Source of the DNA: Demequina sp. NBRC 110057
GTDB lineage: Bacteria; Actinomycetota; Actinomycetes; Actinomycetales; Demequinaceae
Assembly (NCBI RefSeq): GCF_002090175.1
Contig: NZ_BBRN01000006.1
Span: forward strand, 310,001-374,000
DNA: 64,000 bases
Direction: 5' to 3'
The translations under genes and the position numbers were made by a program. Shown here in pieces: positions 45,127 to 54,074 of this stretch. Every line of letters starts with the position of its first letter. Within the stretch, counting starts at the first letter, position 1. The notes under the pieces were generated by a model. It worked only from the letters and a program-made list of their open reading frames with translations, did no database searches and was not told where the DNA came from.

Positions 45127-47119
45127 CGTTGCGTTCCTTCTCGGGTGTGCCGGACTCTCCCGTGGCGTCGGCCTCCTGGAGGGCACTGACGTCGGTGAGC
45201 GGCTCGGCGGGCGCGGGAACGGGCTTGAGCCGAGTATCCGAACGGCCGCGTCGAATGGTGCGGAGCACTCCGGCGATGAGGAGCAGCACCAGCAGCGCCG
45301 TGAAGATCGTGGCGCCCGCGGTGCCCCAATCGGCACGGACACGGATGTCGAAGGTTTGGAGCGGGGCGATCTGCTCGCCGTCGGAGGTCTCGAGACCCAC
45401 CACCACGGTCACGTTCGCCGTCGACACCGCGGAAACCGACACGAGTGCCGTCGCCTCCTGGCCAGCCTTGACGGTGATCTCGGGGGCACTCTCGACAATG
45501 AGGTTGGGTGAGTTGCTCACCAGGCTCACGGTGACGGTCGCGTCTCTATCGAGGGTGTTCACCACCGTGATCGGGATGTCGCCGGAGTCGGCCAGCAGGT
45601 TGAGGTCGGATCCCTCGGCGATGGTGACTCCCATCAGGGTCGCCTCCGAGCCGGAGAGCGCCGACGTGAGGGCGGCGTCGCGCAGGACCGACGATGTGCG
45701 GCCCGCGGCCGGAACACCCGCGACCAGCCCAGAGCCCCATTCTTCGAGGGCGTCGTCCGGACGCTCGGTCACGGTGGACAGCGTGGCGAGGCTCGACAGG
45801 CGCTGGGTCAGCGTCGCGACATCGTCGGCGGGCAAGTCGTTGTCGACGTCGCGGCTGGCGGGAAGTTCCACCGACGCGTCGAACGCTGAGGCCTGCTCCG
45901 CCAGATCCTCGACCGACACGGGCGTGACCCACGGGGTGGCCAGCAGGGTCTCGACGAGGTGAGCCCCAGCGGGGCCCACGGCACCGTCGGTGCCGAGGGA
46001 GACGAGCACGGCATCGTCCTCGGTGAGGGCCGATGCCGCGACGAGCGCACCGTCGACGACAGGGTCGCTCGCGGCGCCGGCGATGATCTCGCTGAGGACC
46101 CGGTCGGGCGACAGGATGGGCATGGTCGAGTCCTGCGCTACCGAAAGGGACGAGGTCAGATCCTCGCTCCCGACCGTTCCGGGGAGCGCGATCGCGGCGA
46201 TCGACCCCGCTTGAGCCGCGAGTTCGAGTGTCGCCTGATCGAGGACCGGGACGGGTGTCACGAGGCCCATCTTGTCCGTGGTGAGGACCGTGGACCCGCT
46301 CGCTTGTGAGGTGGCGACGTCGAAGAGGCTTGCACCCTCGCCGTGAGCCAGCGATGTCATATCCGGGTCGCCTGCCGGCAGCCGCATCACCTCGCGCTCG
46401 AGCAGGGAATGATCAAAGACGGTGGCGTTCGTCAGCGCCGTCGGATCCACCGCGACGGCGACCCCCTCCAGAGCGGTGGACTCGAGGGTGGTGGCGACGT
46501 CCGCCGGGGTGCCATCGGCAACCGCGAGAACAGCCACGTTGAGATTCCCCGGCTGGGCGTCGACCCAGGTCGTCACTGCGGTCCGCACGTGCACGGTTTC
46601 CGTGCCCGACACGAGGTCGAGCGAGATGCCGTAGACACCCCACTCCCCAGTGGGGAGCCCCAACTCGTCCGCGGGGACCTCAATGTTCATCACCGTCGCG
46701 CCGCCCGCCTCGAGCGTCTCGCCCGTGGGGGTGACATCGGCGTCGGCATCGGCATCCGCATCGGCGTCCGTGCCCGAAGCGCTGGTGTCGGCGTCGGGCT
46801 CGGGCTCATCCTCGGGGGCGAGCGCGACCTGTGTGGTGGCCGCCGAGGAGGGGTCCTCGAGGAAGGCGGCCATCGCATCGGTGCTGTCCAGCGGCTCCGA
46901 GGTGAGAGACAGCGCGAGCTGGATACCCTCCACCGCCTCGGAACCGCCGTTGCGAACCGTGACGGACGCGGAGAGGTCGCCACCGGGTTCGAGAATGGTG
47001 GGGCCCACCGAACGCAACTCGCCGGTGAGGGTGCCGGCGGCATCGGCCTCCTGGACCGGGACGATGGCAGCGGTGGCCCCCGCGATGAGGGCGACGGCCG
47101 CGGCGAGGGCGGCGCGCAT
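45119..47119 (-). CDS. DUF6049-family secreted/membrane protein
   Basis: Counterpart of mycobacterial Rv3909, always next to MurJ; function unknown. The 666 residues have a signal peptide (MRAALAAAVALIAGATAAI) and an extracellular region with immunoglobulin-like ends. One membrane segment lies near the C-terminus (IFTALLVLLLIAGVLRTI), followed by a basic cytosolic tail. An Asp-Ala dipeptide run (about 115-127, DADADADADAD) sits in an acidic, probably disordered segment. The ATG at 47119 overlaps the NUDIX stop by one base (TGATG), so NUDIX, DUF6049 and MurJ are translationally coupled. Confidence 0.87.
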   Translation of the reverse strand: MRAALAAAVALIAGATAAIVPVQEADAAGTLTGELRSVGPTILEPGGDLSASVTVRNGGSEAVEGIQLALSLTSEPLDSTDAMAAFLEDPSSAATTQVALAPEDEPEPDADTSASGTDADADADADADVTPTGETLEAGGATVMNIEVPADELGLPTGEWGVYGISLDLVSGTETVHVRTAVTTWVDAQPGNLNVAVLAVADGTPADVATTLESTALEGVAVAVDPTALTNATVFDHSLLEREVMRLPAGDPDMTSLAHGEGASLFDVATSQASGSTVLTTDKMGLVTPVPVLDQATLELAAQAGSIAAIALPGTVGSEDLTSSLSVAQDSTMPILSPDRVLSEIIAGAASDPVVDGALVAASALTEDDAVLVSLGTDGAVGPAGAHLVETLLATPWVTPVSVEDLAEQASAFDASVELPASRDVDNDLPADDVATLTQRLSSLATLSTVTERPDDALEEWGSGLVAGVPAAGRTSSVLRDAALTSALSGSEATLMGVTIAEGSDLNLLADSGDIPITVVNTLDRDATVTVSLVSNSPNLIVESAPEITVKAGQEATALVSVSAVSTANVTVVVGLETSDGEQIAPLQTFDIRVRADWGTAGATIFTALLVLLLIAGVLRTIRRGRSDTRLKPVPAPAEPLTDVSALQEADATGESGTPEKERNDV

Positions 47120-47664
47120 CAGGATCCGTTCGCGAGCAGGTCGACCGCCACCTGGGCCATCTTGCGCTCGTTGGGGAAAGCGAGGCGACGGCACAGGTCG
47201 TTGACCGCGATCCACTCGGCCACCTCGGCCTCCTGATCAGGGTCGTTCTCGGTGGTGATGATCCCGCCCTTGGCCTCGAGGAGGTAGTGGTGAACCACCT
47301 TGTGAACGCGGCGATCGTCCCCGGTAAACCAGTAGTCGATGACGCCGATGGGACGGATGATTTCGGCCGTGATGCCGGTCTCCTCGGCGACCTCGCGGAT
47401 CGCCGCCTCCTCCGGGGTCTCGACGCCCTCGATGTGGCCCTTGGGCAGGCACCACTCGAGCTTTCCGGCGCGGTTGCGGCGCCCGATGCAGGCCGCGAAG
47501 GCTACGCCGTCGACGATCTTCAGCGCGATGCCGCCGGCCGAGGTCTCGTTCGAGACGGGAAGCTGCGCCGCCCGCTGCGCCGCGTTCTCGCGTCGACGCC
47601 GCAGCGCCGAGCCGCCGGGAGGCGGAGGCGCCGGGATCGGACGCGGGACGGGGGGACGAGGCAT
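47119..47664 (-). CDS. NUDIX hydrolase (MutT4-like)
   Basis: Hydrolyses a nucleoside diphosphate linked to another moiety. The 181 residues have a Pro/Arg-rich N-terminus and a complete Nudix box, GHIEGVETPEEAAIREVAEE followed by TGI. It occupies the position of mutT4 (Rv3908) between cca and DUF6049 in mycobacteria. It starts the leftward murJ operon and is divergent from cca, with 110 bases between. Confidence 0.93.
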   Translation of the reverse strand: MPRPPVPRPIPAPPPPGGSALRRRRENAAQRAAQLPVSNETSAGGIALKIVDGVAFAACIGRRNRAGKLEWCLPKGHIEGVETPEEAAIREVAEETGITAEIIRPIGVIDYWFTGDDRRVHKVVHHYLLEAKGGIITTENDPDQEAEVAEWIAVNDLCRRLAFPNERKMAQVAVDLLANGS

Positions 47665-47774
47665 GCGCCAACTCTAACGAGCCGGGCCGCGGCGGCGGCG
47701 CACCCCGCCCCGGTCGCCGCGTCCCCCGTTCGCGGGCGCCCCCGTGTTCACGGTGATCTGGGACGATAGGGACC

Positions 47775-49223
47775 GTGACCGCCCCCGATCTGCCCTCCCT
47801 CGACGTGCTGCGCCAGCGCGCCGGACTGCTGTGGGACGCGCTGCCTCCCGAGATCCTCGACCTCGCCGCGAGGTTCCATTCCGCCGGCCACGAGTTGGCG
47901 CTGGTGGGCGGTCCCGTGCGTGACGCGTTCCTGGGCCGCTCCAGCTCCGACATGGACCTCACCACTTCCGCGCGCCCCGACGAGACGGAGCGTCTGCTGA
48001 AGGAGTGGACGCGCACCACGTGGGATGTGGGTCGCGACTTCGGCACCATCGGCGGCCGCAAGGGCGACCTCATGGTGGAGATCACCACCTACCGGGCGGA
48101 CGAGTACGACGGCGAGACCCGCAAGCCCGTGGTGGCGTTCGGCGACTCGCTCGAGGGCGACCTTGCCCGTCGAGACTTCACGATCAACGCGATGGCGGTG
48201 CGCCTGCCGTCGAAGGAACTCGTGGACCTCCACGGCGGCCTCGAGGACCTCGCGGGCGGGCTGCTGCGTACCCCCATCGAGCCCGACGTGTCGTTCGCCG
48301 ACGACCCGCTGCGCATGATGCGCGCGGCGCGATTCGCGGCGCAGCTGTCGCTCGACATCGAACCCGCCACCTTCGCGGCGATGCACCGGCTTGCCGAGCG
48401 CATCTCGATCGTCTCCGCCGAGCGGGTGCGGGACGAACTGTGCAAGCTGCTCGTGGCATCGGACCCCCGGGCGGGACTGGCGGCGCTGACCGACTCCGGC
48501 ATCGCCGACCATGTGCTGCCCGAGCTTCCCGCGCTGCGGCTCGAGGTGGACGAGCACCACCACCACAAGGACGTCTACGAGCACACCTTGACCGTCGTGG
48601 ACCAGGCGATCGCGCTCGAGACTGGACCCGACGGCGCCGTCCCCGGCCCGGACCTCACCCTGCGCCTCGCGGCGCTGCTGCACGACATCGGCAAGCCTCC
48701 CACCAAGCGCAACGAGCCCGGCGGTGGGGTCTCCTTCCACCACCACGAGGTGGTGGGCGCCAAGATGACGCGCAAGCGCCTCAAGGAGCTGCGGTTCGAC
48801 AAGGAGACCATCAAGGCGGTCACGCACCTTGTCGAGATGCACCTGAGGTTCCACGGCTACGCCGACGCACGCTGGTCGGACTCGGCAGTGCGCCGCTACG
48901 TGACCGACGCTGGCGACCAGCTGGAGCGCCTGCACCGCCTCACGCGGGCGGACGTGACGACGCGCAACCGCCGCAAGGCCGACCGGCTCTCGTTCGCCTA
49001 CGACGACCTGGAGCACCGGATCGCCGAGCTGCGCGAGCAGGAGGAGATCGACTCGATCCGCCCCGACCTGGACGGCAACCAGATCCAGGCGATCCTCGGC
49101 ATCGGCCCCGGGCGCGAGATCGGCATGGCGTACAAGCACCTGCTGGAGCTGCGCATGGAGCACGGGCCGCTGGGTGAGGAGCGCGCGACGGCCATGCTGA
49201 AGGAGTGGTGGGAGGCGCGCTAG
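47775..49223 (+). CDS. cca: CCA tRNA nucleotidyltransferase
   Basis: Adds or repairs the CCA end of tRNAs without a template. The 482 residues have the class II nucleotidyltransferase head (LVGGPVRDAFLG, SDMDLTT), RRDFTINAMA, the arm region and an HD domain (LAALLHDIGKPPT). The HD domain is present in the actinobacterial PcnA/Cca type. The tRNA-Ile gene in this window lacks an encoded CCA, so this enzyme is needed. GTG start at 47775, divergent from the NUDIX gene. Confidence 0.96.
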   Translation: MTAPDLPSLDVLRQRAGLLWDALPPEILDLAARFHSAGHELALVGGPVRDAFLGRSSSDMDLTTSARPDETERLLKEWTRTTWDVGRDFGTIGGRKGDLMVEITTYRADEYDGETRKPVVAFGDSLEGDLARRDFTINAMAVRLPSKELVDLHGGLEDLAGGLLRTPIEPDVSFADDPLRMMRAARFAAQLSLDIEPATFAAMHRLAERISIVSAERVRDELCKLLVASDPRAGLAALTDSGIADHVLPELPALRLEVDEHHHHKDVYEHTLTVVDQAIALETGPDGAVPGPDLTLRLAALLHDIGKPPTKRNEPGGGVSFHHHEVVGAKMTRKRLKELRFDKETIKAVTHLVEMHLRFHGYADARWSDSAVRRYVTDAGDQLERLHRLTRADVTTRNRRKADRLSFAYDDLEHRIAELREQEEIDSIRPDLDGNQIQAILGIGPGREIGMAYKHLLELRMEHGPLGEERATAMLKEWWEAR

Positions 49224-49330
49224 CCCCCTCTTCCTCCCTTCCTGGCGCAAATGGGGACATTTGCGGTACACCGGGCGGGTTGCTGCCGCATTCCGGGCCA
49301 CCAGGAGCCGTCGATGGCTACGGTGCTCGC

Positions 49331-49882
49331 ATGCTGCTCGTCATCGCGATCCCGCTCGCGCTGCTTCCCTTCGCTACCGCTGTCGTCGCGATGGTGCTCT
49401 GGGGATTGGCGCGCCCCGGGTCGGCGCGATCGGCGAGTATCACCTCGGGGTATCCGACCACGGTGATGACATGGCTGATCGCCGGTCCAGCGGGCGCGGC
49501 GGCGGCGATGGGCCTCATCGTGGGGCTTCAAGGCGGGGAGCATGGGGGTGACGGGAACGGGCCGGAGGCGCATGACGACTTTCCACCGCCGTGGGACTTG
49601 GTCATGTTGATCCTTGCGCTGGGCGCGGCCGCGGTCATCGTCCTCGCGCATCTGACGCGGCGAAGGCCGGGCCCTCCGGCGTGGTGGATGCTCGTCGCCG
49701 CGACACCGGGTGTCGGCGCGGTCGGGTGGGCCGTCGTGTCGAGCATCGCGACAGGAGAGATCACGCCGACTGTGCTCGGACTTGTCATGATCGGCGGCGG
49801 GATCGCGAATGGGGTGCTGGCGATGCGTGCGCAGGCCGCTCGGGCCGCGACCATGCCCGCGTCGGCGATGCGCCCCTTCTAA
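49331..49882 (+). CDS. Small integral membrane protein of unknown function
   Basis: 183 residues with five hydrophobic stretches (about 2-24, 43-66, 88-106, 115-138 and 145-165) and a Gly/His/Asp-rich loop near 68-85. No family recognised. The ATG at 49331 has no good ribosome-binding site. The codon pattern and the membrane character are the only support. Its stop overlaps that of the convergent transporter gene by four bases. Confidence 0.6.
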   Translation: MLLVIAIPLALLPFATAVVAMVLWGLARPGSARSASITSGYPTTVMTWLIAGPAGAAAAMGLIVGLQGGEHGGDGNGPEAHDDFPPPWDLVMLILALGAAAVIVLAHLTRRRPGPPAWWMLVAATPGVGAVGWAVVSSIATGEITPTVLGLVMIGGGIANGVLAMRAQAARAATMPASAMRPF

Positions 49883-51180
49883 GCACGCTCCGCGGCAGCG
49901 GACGGCTCGCGCGGCGCTCGCACCCACACCAGCGCCACCACCACATACGCCGCGGCCACGCACGCCATCAACAGGTGCGAGTAGCCGTCGTCGGGAAGCG
50001 TGAGTCCAGCGATCACCGCCGCCCCGACAAAGGCAACGTTGTAGGCCATGTCGTACAGGGTGAACGCGCGGCCGCGATAGCGGTCGTCGGTGTCGCGCTG
50101 CACGATGGTGTCGACAGCGATCTTCGCGCCCTGGACCGCGAAGCTCACCACCACCGCGGCTCCCAGCAACGCCCACGGCGCCGGCGAGATCGCGAGCAAC
50201 GCCTGCCCGGCGGCGCCCACCCCCAGGCACACCAGGATCCACCGATGCCGCGAAATGCGGTCACCGAAGAGCGGGGTCAGCACCGCCGCGAGTCCGAAAC
50301 CCACCGCGGCCACCCCCACCACGATGGAGAACGCGCCGAGCGCCTCCTCGGGCCGGTCGGGATCTCCCAGCACGTTCCGCGAGATGAGGATCGATGCGAC
50401 GAACATCAGGCCGTACAGAAGCCGCTGCGCCGCCATCACGGCCAGCGCGTGGAACGGCGTGACCCGCGCGTGCAGGTACCGCACGCCGTCGGCCAGTTCG
50501 GTCGCCAACGCCCGCAGCCTGGCCCCGAGCTCGCCTGCCTCGAGGGGCTCAGCCGGGCCCAGTGCTCGGTGGCCGATGCGTGTGGCGGCCAGTGCCGCCA
50601 AGCCAAACCCGACGCACGCGCCGAGTAGGGAGGCCGAGGCGAGGCCGGCATCGGACGCCTGGGGGGCGATGAAGGTGACGATGCCGCCGATGCCGCCGCC
50701 CACCGCCGCCGCGATGGTGCCGAGCGTGGGGAGGACGGCGTTGGCGGTGAGGAGCTCGTGGGGTGCGACGACGCGGGGGAGTCCTGCGGTGAGCGACGCG
50801 AGCAGGAAACGGTTCACCGACAGCGCGACGAGGGCGAGCGCGTAGAGCGACCAGCGCGGGCCGTCGACGGCGAGCACCGCGAGGATGGCAGCCACGAGTG
50901 CGACGCGAATGAGGTTGGCGACCACGAGGATCCGCTGACGCTGCCACCTGTCGATGAGCGGCCCCACGAACGGGCCGATGACGGTGAAGGGCGCGAGCAG
51001 CACCGCGAAGCCGGCCGCGATGGCCTCGGGCGAGGTCGCCATCGTGGGGTCGAAGAAGAAGGCTGCGGCGATGCCCACCTGGAACATGCCGTCGCCGCCC
51101 TGGGACAGGAGCCGCTGGTACGTGAGCTGCCGGAAGCCGCGCGAATGCCACAGCGCGGCGACGTCTCGGGCGAGTGACAC
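49879..51180 (-). CDS. MFS transporter (Rv0037c-like by synteny)
   Basis: Twelve-span transporter of 433 residues. The long N-terminal loop FRQLTYQRLLSQGGDGMFQVGIA, DRWQRQRILV between helices 2 and 3 and the symmetric YRGRAFTLYDMAYN in the second half mark the enterobactin-exporter-like (MFS_3) type. It is near ino1 and padR as in mycobacteria. Substrate unknown. GTG start at 51180. Confidence 0.88.
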   Translation of the reverse strand: MSLARDVAALWHSRGFRQLTYQRLLSQGGDGMFQVGIAAAFFFDPTMATSPEAIAAGFAVLLAPFTVIGPFVGPLIDRWQRQRILVVANLIRVALVAAILAVLAVDGPRWSLYALALVALSVNRFLLASLTAGLPRVVAPHELLTANAVLPTLGTIAAAVGGGIGGIVTFIAPQASDAGLASASLLGACVGFGLAALAATRIGHRALGPAEPLEAGELGARLRALATELADGVRYLHARVTPFHALAVMAAQRLLYGLMFVASILISRNVLGDPDRPEEALGAFSIVVGVAAVGFGLAAVLTPLFGDRISRHRWILVCLGVGAAGQALLAISPAPWALLGAAVVVSFAVQGAKIAVDTIVQRDTDDRYRGRAFTLYDMAYNVAFVGAAVIAGLTLPDDGYSHLLMACVAAAYVVVALVWVRAPREPSAAAERA

Positions 51181-51285
51181 GCGGCAAGCCTAGGCGGTGC
51201 CCGATGCCGCGCCCGCGCGCATTCCCGGTCTCGCCAAGCGCGAACGCGGGTCGCGCCGCCGGGGAAGGCGCGCCATGGTGGAGGG

Positions 51286-51957
51286 ATGACTACTCCCCAG
51301 CGCATTGCCATCGTCGGCGGCCACGGCAAGGTCGCCCTCCAGCTCATCCCGATCCTCGTGGGGCGCGGCCGTGAGGTCGTCGCCCTCGCCCGCTCCGAGA
51401 GTCAGCTTCTTGAACTCGCAAGGATGGGTGCCGCGCCCCGCCGTCTCGACATCGAGAGCGCCACCGAGGAGGAGTTTGCCCAGGCCTTCCAGGGGTGCGA
51501 CGCGGTGGTGTTCGCCGCCGGCGGCGGCCCCGACGGGAACATCGAGCGCAAGCGAACGGTGGACCTCGAGGGCTCGACCAAGTCGATCGCCGGTGCCAAG
51601 GCCGCGGGGATCTCGCGGTTCGTGCAGGTCAGCGCCATCGGCGTCGACAATCCGCTTCCCGAAGACACGGAGCCGGTGTGGAAGGCCTACGTGGAGGCCA
51701 AGCGCGACGCCGATGCCGCGCTGCGCGAGTCGGGCCTCGACTGGACCATCATCCGGCCCGGCGGCCTCACCGACGACCCGCCCACGGGCGTGGTGCACGT
51801 CGCCGAGCAGGTGGACCGCGCCCAGGTGCCGCGCGCCGACGTCGCCCACGTCCTCGCCGACTGCCTCGACCAGGACGTCAGCATCGGCCACCAGTGGGAG
51901 CTCATCAGCGGAGAGACGCCCATCGTTCGGGCACTGCAGGCGGCGGCGGGAGCGTAG
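51286..51957 (+). CDS. NAD(P)-binding NmrA/SDR-like oxidoreductase
   Basis: Atypical short-chain dehydrogenase of 223 residues. The Rossmann motif is VGGHGKVALQL (about 10-20), followed by FAAGGG and the WTIIRPGGLTDDP segment near 150. The YxxxK pair is seen as Y139-V-E-A-K, so it may be catalytically active. Proteins of this kind are NAD(P)H-binding oxidoreductases or redox sensors. It is divergent from the MFS gene and ends before a strong bidirectional terminator. Confidence 0.88.
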   Translation: MTTPQRIAIVGGHGKVALQLIPILVGRGREVVALARSESQLLELARMGAAPRRLDIESATEEEFAQAFQGCDAVVFAAGGGPDGNIERKRTVDLEGSTKSIAGAKAAGISRFVQVSAIGVDNPLPEDTEPVWKAYVEAKRDADAALRESGLDWTIIRPGGLTDDPPTGVVHVAEQVDRAQVPRADVAHVLADCLDQDVSIGHQWELISGETPIVRALQAAAGA

Positions 51958-52046
51958 GCCGGCCACAGCATCGGCCACCCGTGCGGTGGATTTTGTCTCA
52001 TTGCCGCTCTTAGGCGAGCCAAATGGATCCATTTGACGGGAAAGAG

Positions 52047-52091
52047 CACGAGGCCCGGATCACCCCCACACTGGGTGATCCGGGCCTCGTG
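52047..52091. terminator. Perfect 19-bp bidirectional terminator
   Basis: CACGAGGCCCGGATCACCC (52047-52065) and its exact complement (52073-52091) with a 7-base loop, between the convergent SDR and ino1 genes. No T-run; the stem is exceptionally stable. Confidence 0.85.
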
Positions 52092-52132
52092 TCATGCATG
52101 GGCCGTGTCGAGGCGGCCCTTCCGGGGACTGC

Positions 52133-53224
52133 TTAGCGCTCGACCTCGCCGGCGATGAAGGCCTCGAGCTGGGCGCGGCCCTTGCCGTCCTCCATCTGGA
52201 CCGGCGGCGACTTCATGAAGTAGGTCGCGGCGGACAGGATGGGGCCGCCGATGCCGCGGTCCTTGGCGATCTTCGCGGCGCGCACGGCGTCGATGATGAT
52301 GCCGGCCGAGTTGGGGGAGTCCCACACCTCGAGCTTGTACTCGAGGTTCAGGGGAACCTCACCGAAGGCCGAGCCCTCGAGGCGCACGTACGCCCACTTG
52401 CGGTCGTCGAGCCAGGCGACGTAGTCCGAGGGGCCGATGTGCACGTCGCGGCCGTCCTTGATGCCACCGAGGGGGCCGGACAGGTTGGAGGTGACGGCCT
52501 GGGTCTTCGAGACCTTCTTGGACTCCAGGCGCTCGCGCTCGAGCATGTTCTTGAAGTCCATGTTGCCGCCGACGTTCAGCTGGTACGTGCGGTCCAGGCG
52601 CACGCCGCGGTCCTCGAACAGCTTCGCCATCACGCGGTGCGTGATGGTGGCGCCCACCTGCGACTTGATGTCATCGCCGACGATCGGCACGCCGGCGTCC
52701 TCGAACTTCTTAGCCCACTCGGGGTCGGAGGCGATGAAGACGGGGAGGGCGTTGACGAAGGCCACGCCGGCGTCGATGGCGCACTGGGCGTAGTACTTCG
52801 CGGCCTCCTCGGAGCCCACGGGGAGGTAGCAGACGAGGACGTCGGCCTCGGTGTCCTTGAGGACCTGGACCACGTCGACGGGGGCCTCGTCCGACTCGAC
52901 GATGGTCTGGCGGTAGTACTTACCAAGGCCGTCGAGGGTGACGCCGCGCTGGACCTGGATGTCGGTCTTGGGGACGTCGCAGATCTTGATGGTGTTGTTC
53001 TCGGAGGCGAGGGTGGCCTCGACGAGCTCCTTGCCGACCTTGAGCGAGTCGACGTCGAACGCCGCCACGAACTCGATGTCGGAGACGTGGTAGTCGCCGA
53101 ACTGGACGTGCATGAGGCCGGGGACAGTCTCGTCGGCAGGGGTGTCCTTGTAGAACTCGACGCCCTGGATGAGCGACGTCGCGCAGTTACCCACGCCGAC
53201 GATCGCGACACGCAGTGAAGCCAT
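52133..53224 (-). CDS. ino1: Inositol-3-phosphate synthase
   Basis: Converts glucose-6-phosphate to inositol-3-phosphate with NAD, the first step to phosphatidylinositol and mycothiol in Actinobacteria. The 363 residues have the NAD motif [38 protein letters not shown] and [16 protein letters not shown], all standard for the bacterial enzyme. The ATG at 53224 has AAGGAGAG upstream. It lies 13 bases after the padR stop and is probably repressed by it. Confidence 0.97.
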   Translation of the reverse strand: MASLRVAIVGVGNCATSLIQGVEFYKDTPADETVPGLMHVQFGDYHVSDIEFVAAFDVDSLKVGKELVEATLASENNTIKICDVPKTDIQVQRGVTLDGLGKYYRQTIVESDEAPVDVVQVLKDTEADVLVCYLPVGSEEAAKYYAQCAIDAGVAFVNALPVFIASDPEWAKKFEDAGVPIVGDDIKSQVGATITHRVMAKLFEDRGVRLDRTYQLNVGGNMDFKNMLERERLESKKVSKTQAVTSNLSGPLGGIKDGRDVHIGPSDYVAWLDDRKWAYVRLEGSAFGEVPLNLEYKLEVWDSPNSAGIIIDAVRAAKIAKDRGIGGPILSAATYFMKSPPVQMEDGKGRAQLEAFIAGEVER

Positions 53225-53237
53225 GCTTGATCTCTCC

Positions 53238-53822
53238 TTAGTTGTCACCGGCAGATGCGGTGTGGGGGTTCTCTCCGCGAGATGCGGAACGTTCGTTCTC
53301 GATGAGCCTGTCGAGCCACTCGACCTCGCGCTCGACGCGCTCAAGCCCATGACGCTGCAGCTCCGCCGTGTAGGCGTCGTGACGCTCACGCACGCGCGCG
53401 AGCCCCTCCGAGATCTCTTCGAGCCTCTCGGACAGTCGGGAGCGACGACCCTCGAGGATGCGCAGGCGCGTCGCGGAGTCGGTGCGCGTGAACAGCGAGA
53501 AGCGCACGTCGAAGGTTTCGTCGTCCCAGGCCGATGCGGTGGACGAGGCGAGCTCGTCGTGCAGCCGCTCTTGGCCGGGCTCGGTGAGGCGGTAGGCGAT
53601 GCGCGAGCGCTTGGACCCGGTGGGGCGCGCGGCGTCGTCGGCGTCGCCGACGATGAGGCCCGAGGCCACCATGCGCTTGAGGCACGGGTAGAGCGATCCG
53701 TAACTGAGCGCGCGGAACGGGCCCAGTTCGCCGCCCAGGCGCTTGCGGATCTGATAGCCGTGGAGGGGCTGCTCGGCGAGCATGCCGAGGATGGCCAGCG
53801 ACAGCACGTCGGTCTTGGCCAC
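53238..53822 (-). CDS. PadR-family transcriptional regulator
   Basis: Winged-helix repressor of 194 residues. The N-terminal domain reads [20 protein letters not shown] and [12 protein letters not shown], with [15 protein letters not shown] in the wing; the C-terminal half is helical ([19 protein letters not shown]) for dimerisation. GTG start at 53822. It forms an operon with ino1 (Rv0047c-Rv0046c in mycobacteria). A perfect palindrome 91 bases upstream is the likely operator. Confidence 0.93.
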   Translation of the reverse strand: MAKTDVLSLAILGMLAEQPLHGYQIRKRLGGELGPFRALSYGSLYPCLKRMVASGLIVGDADDAARPTGSKRSRIAYRLTEPGQERLHDELASSTASAWDDETFDVRFSLFTRTDSATRLRILEGRRSRLSERLEEISEGLARVRERHDAYTAELQRHGLERVEREVEWLDRLIENERSASRGENPHTASAGDN

Positions 53823-53912
53823 TCTCGCCTCCTCGGCTTCACACGGCCGATGCCGGGGCGGGCATCGGGGGGGCTCGCGGCGGTGCCGCGGCGACTCACC
53901 ATAGCATCACGT

Positions 53913-53929
53913 TGTATCGTGACGATACA
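53913..53929. promoter_or_regulatory. Probable PadR operator upstream of padR-ino1
   Basis: TGTATCGT-G-ACGATACA, an exact palindrome with 8-bp arms and a single central base, about 91 bases upstream of the padR start and 145 bases upstream of ponA. It stands out as AT-rich in a GC-rich gap. Confidence 0.7.
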
Positions 53930-54074
53930 TCGAACGGCGTGTTGCCGGACGGCCGGAGGGGACATTTCCGGCGCCCCGGACGTTGGACGCCATGACCCGC
54001 TCCCCGCCTGGGGGAGCCGCCCCGACACGCCCGGCGCGCCCCGTGACGCCGGCCTACTCCTTAGGGTTGACTCC

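Noticed and set aside
46738-46800. GC-rich short tandem repeat in the DUF6049 gene as a phase-variable tract
   Set aside because: The Asp-Ala repeat is in six-base units that keep the frame, so length changes would not switch the gene.
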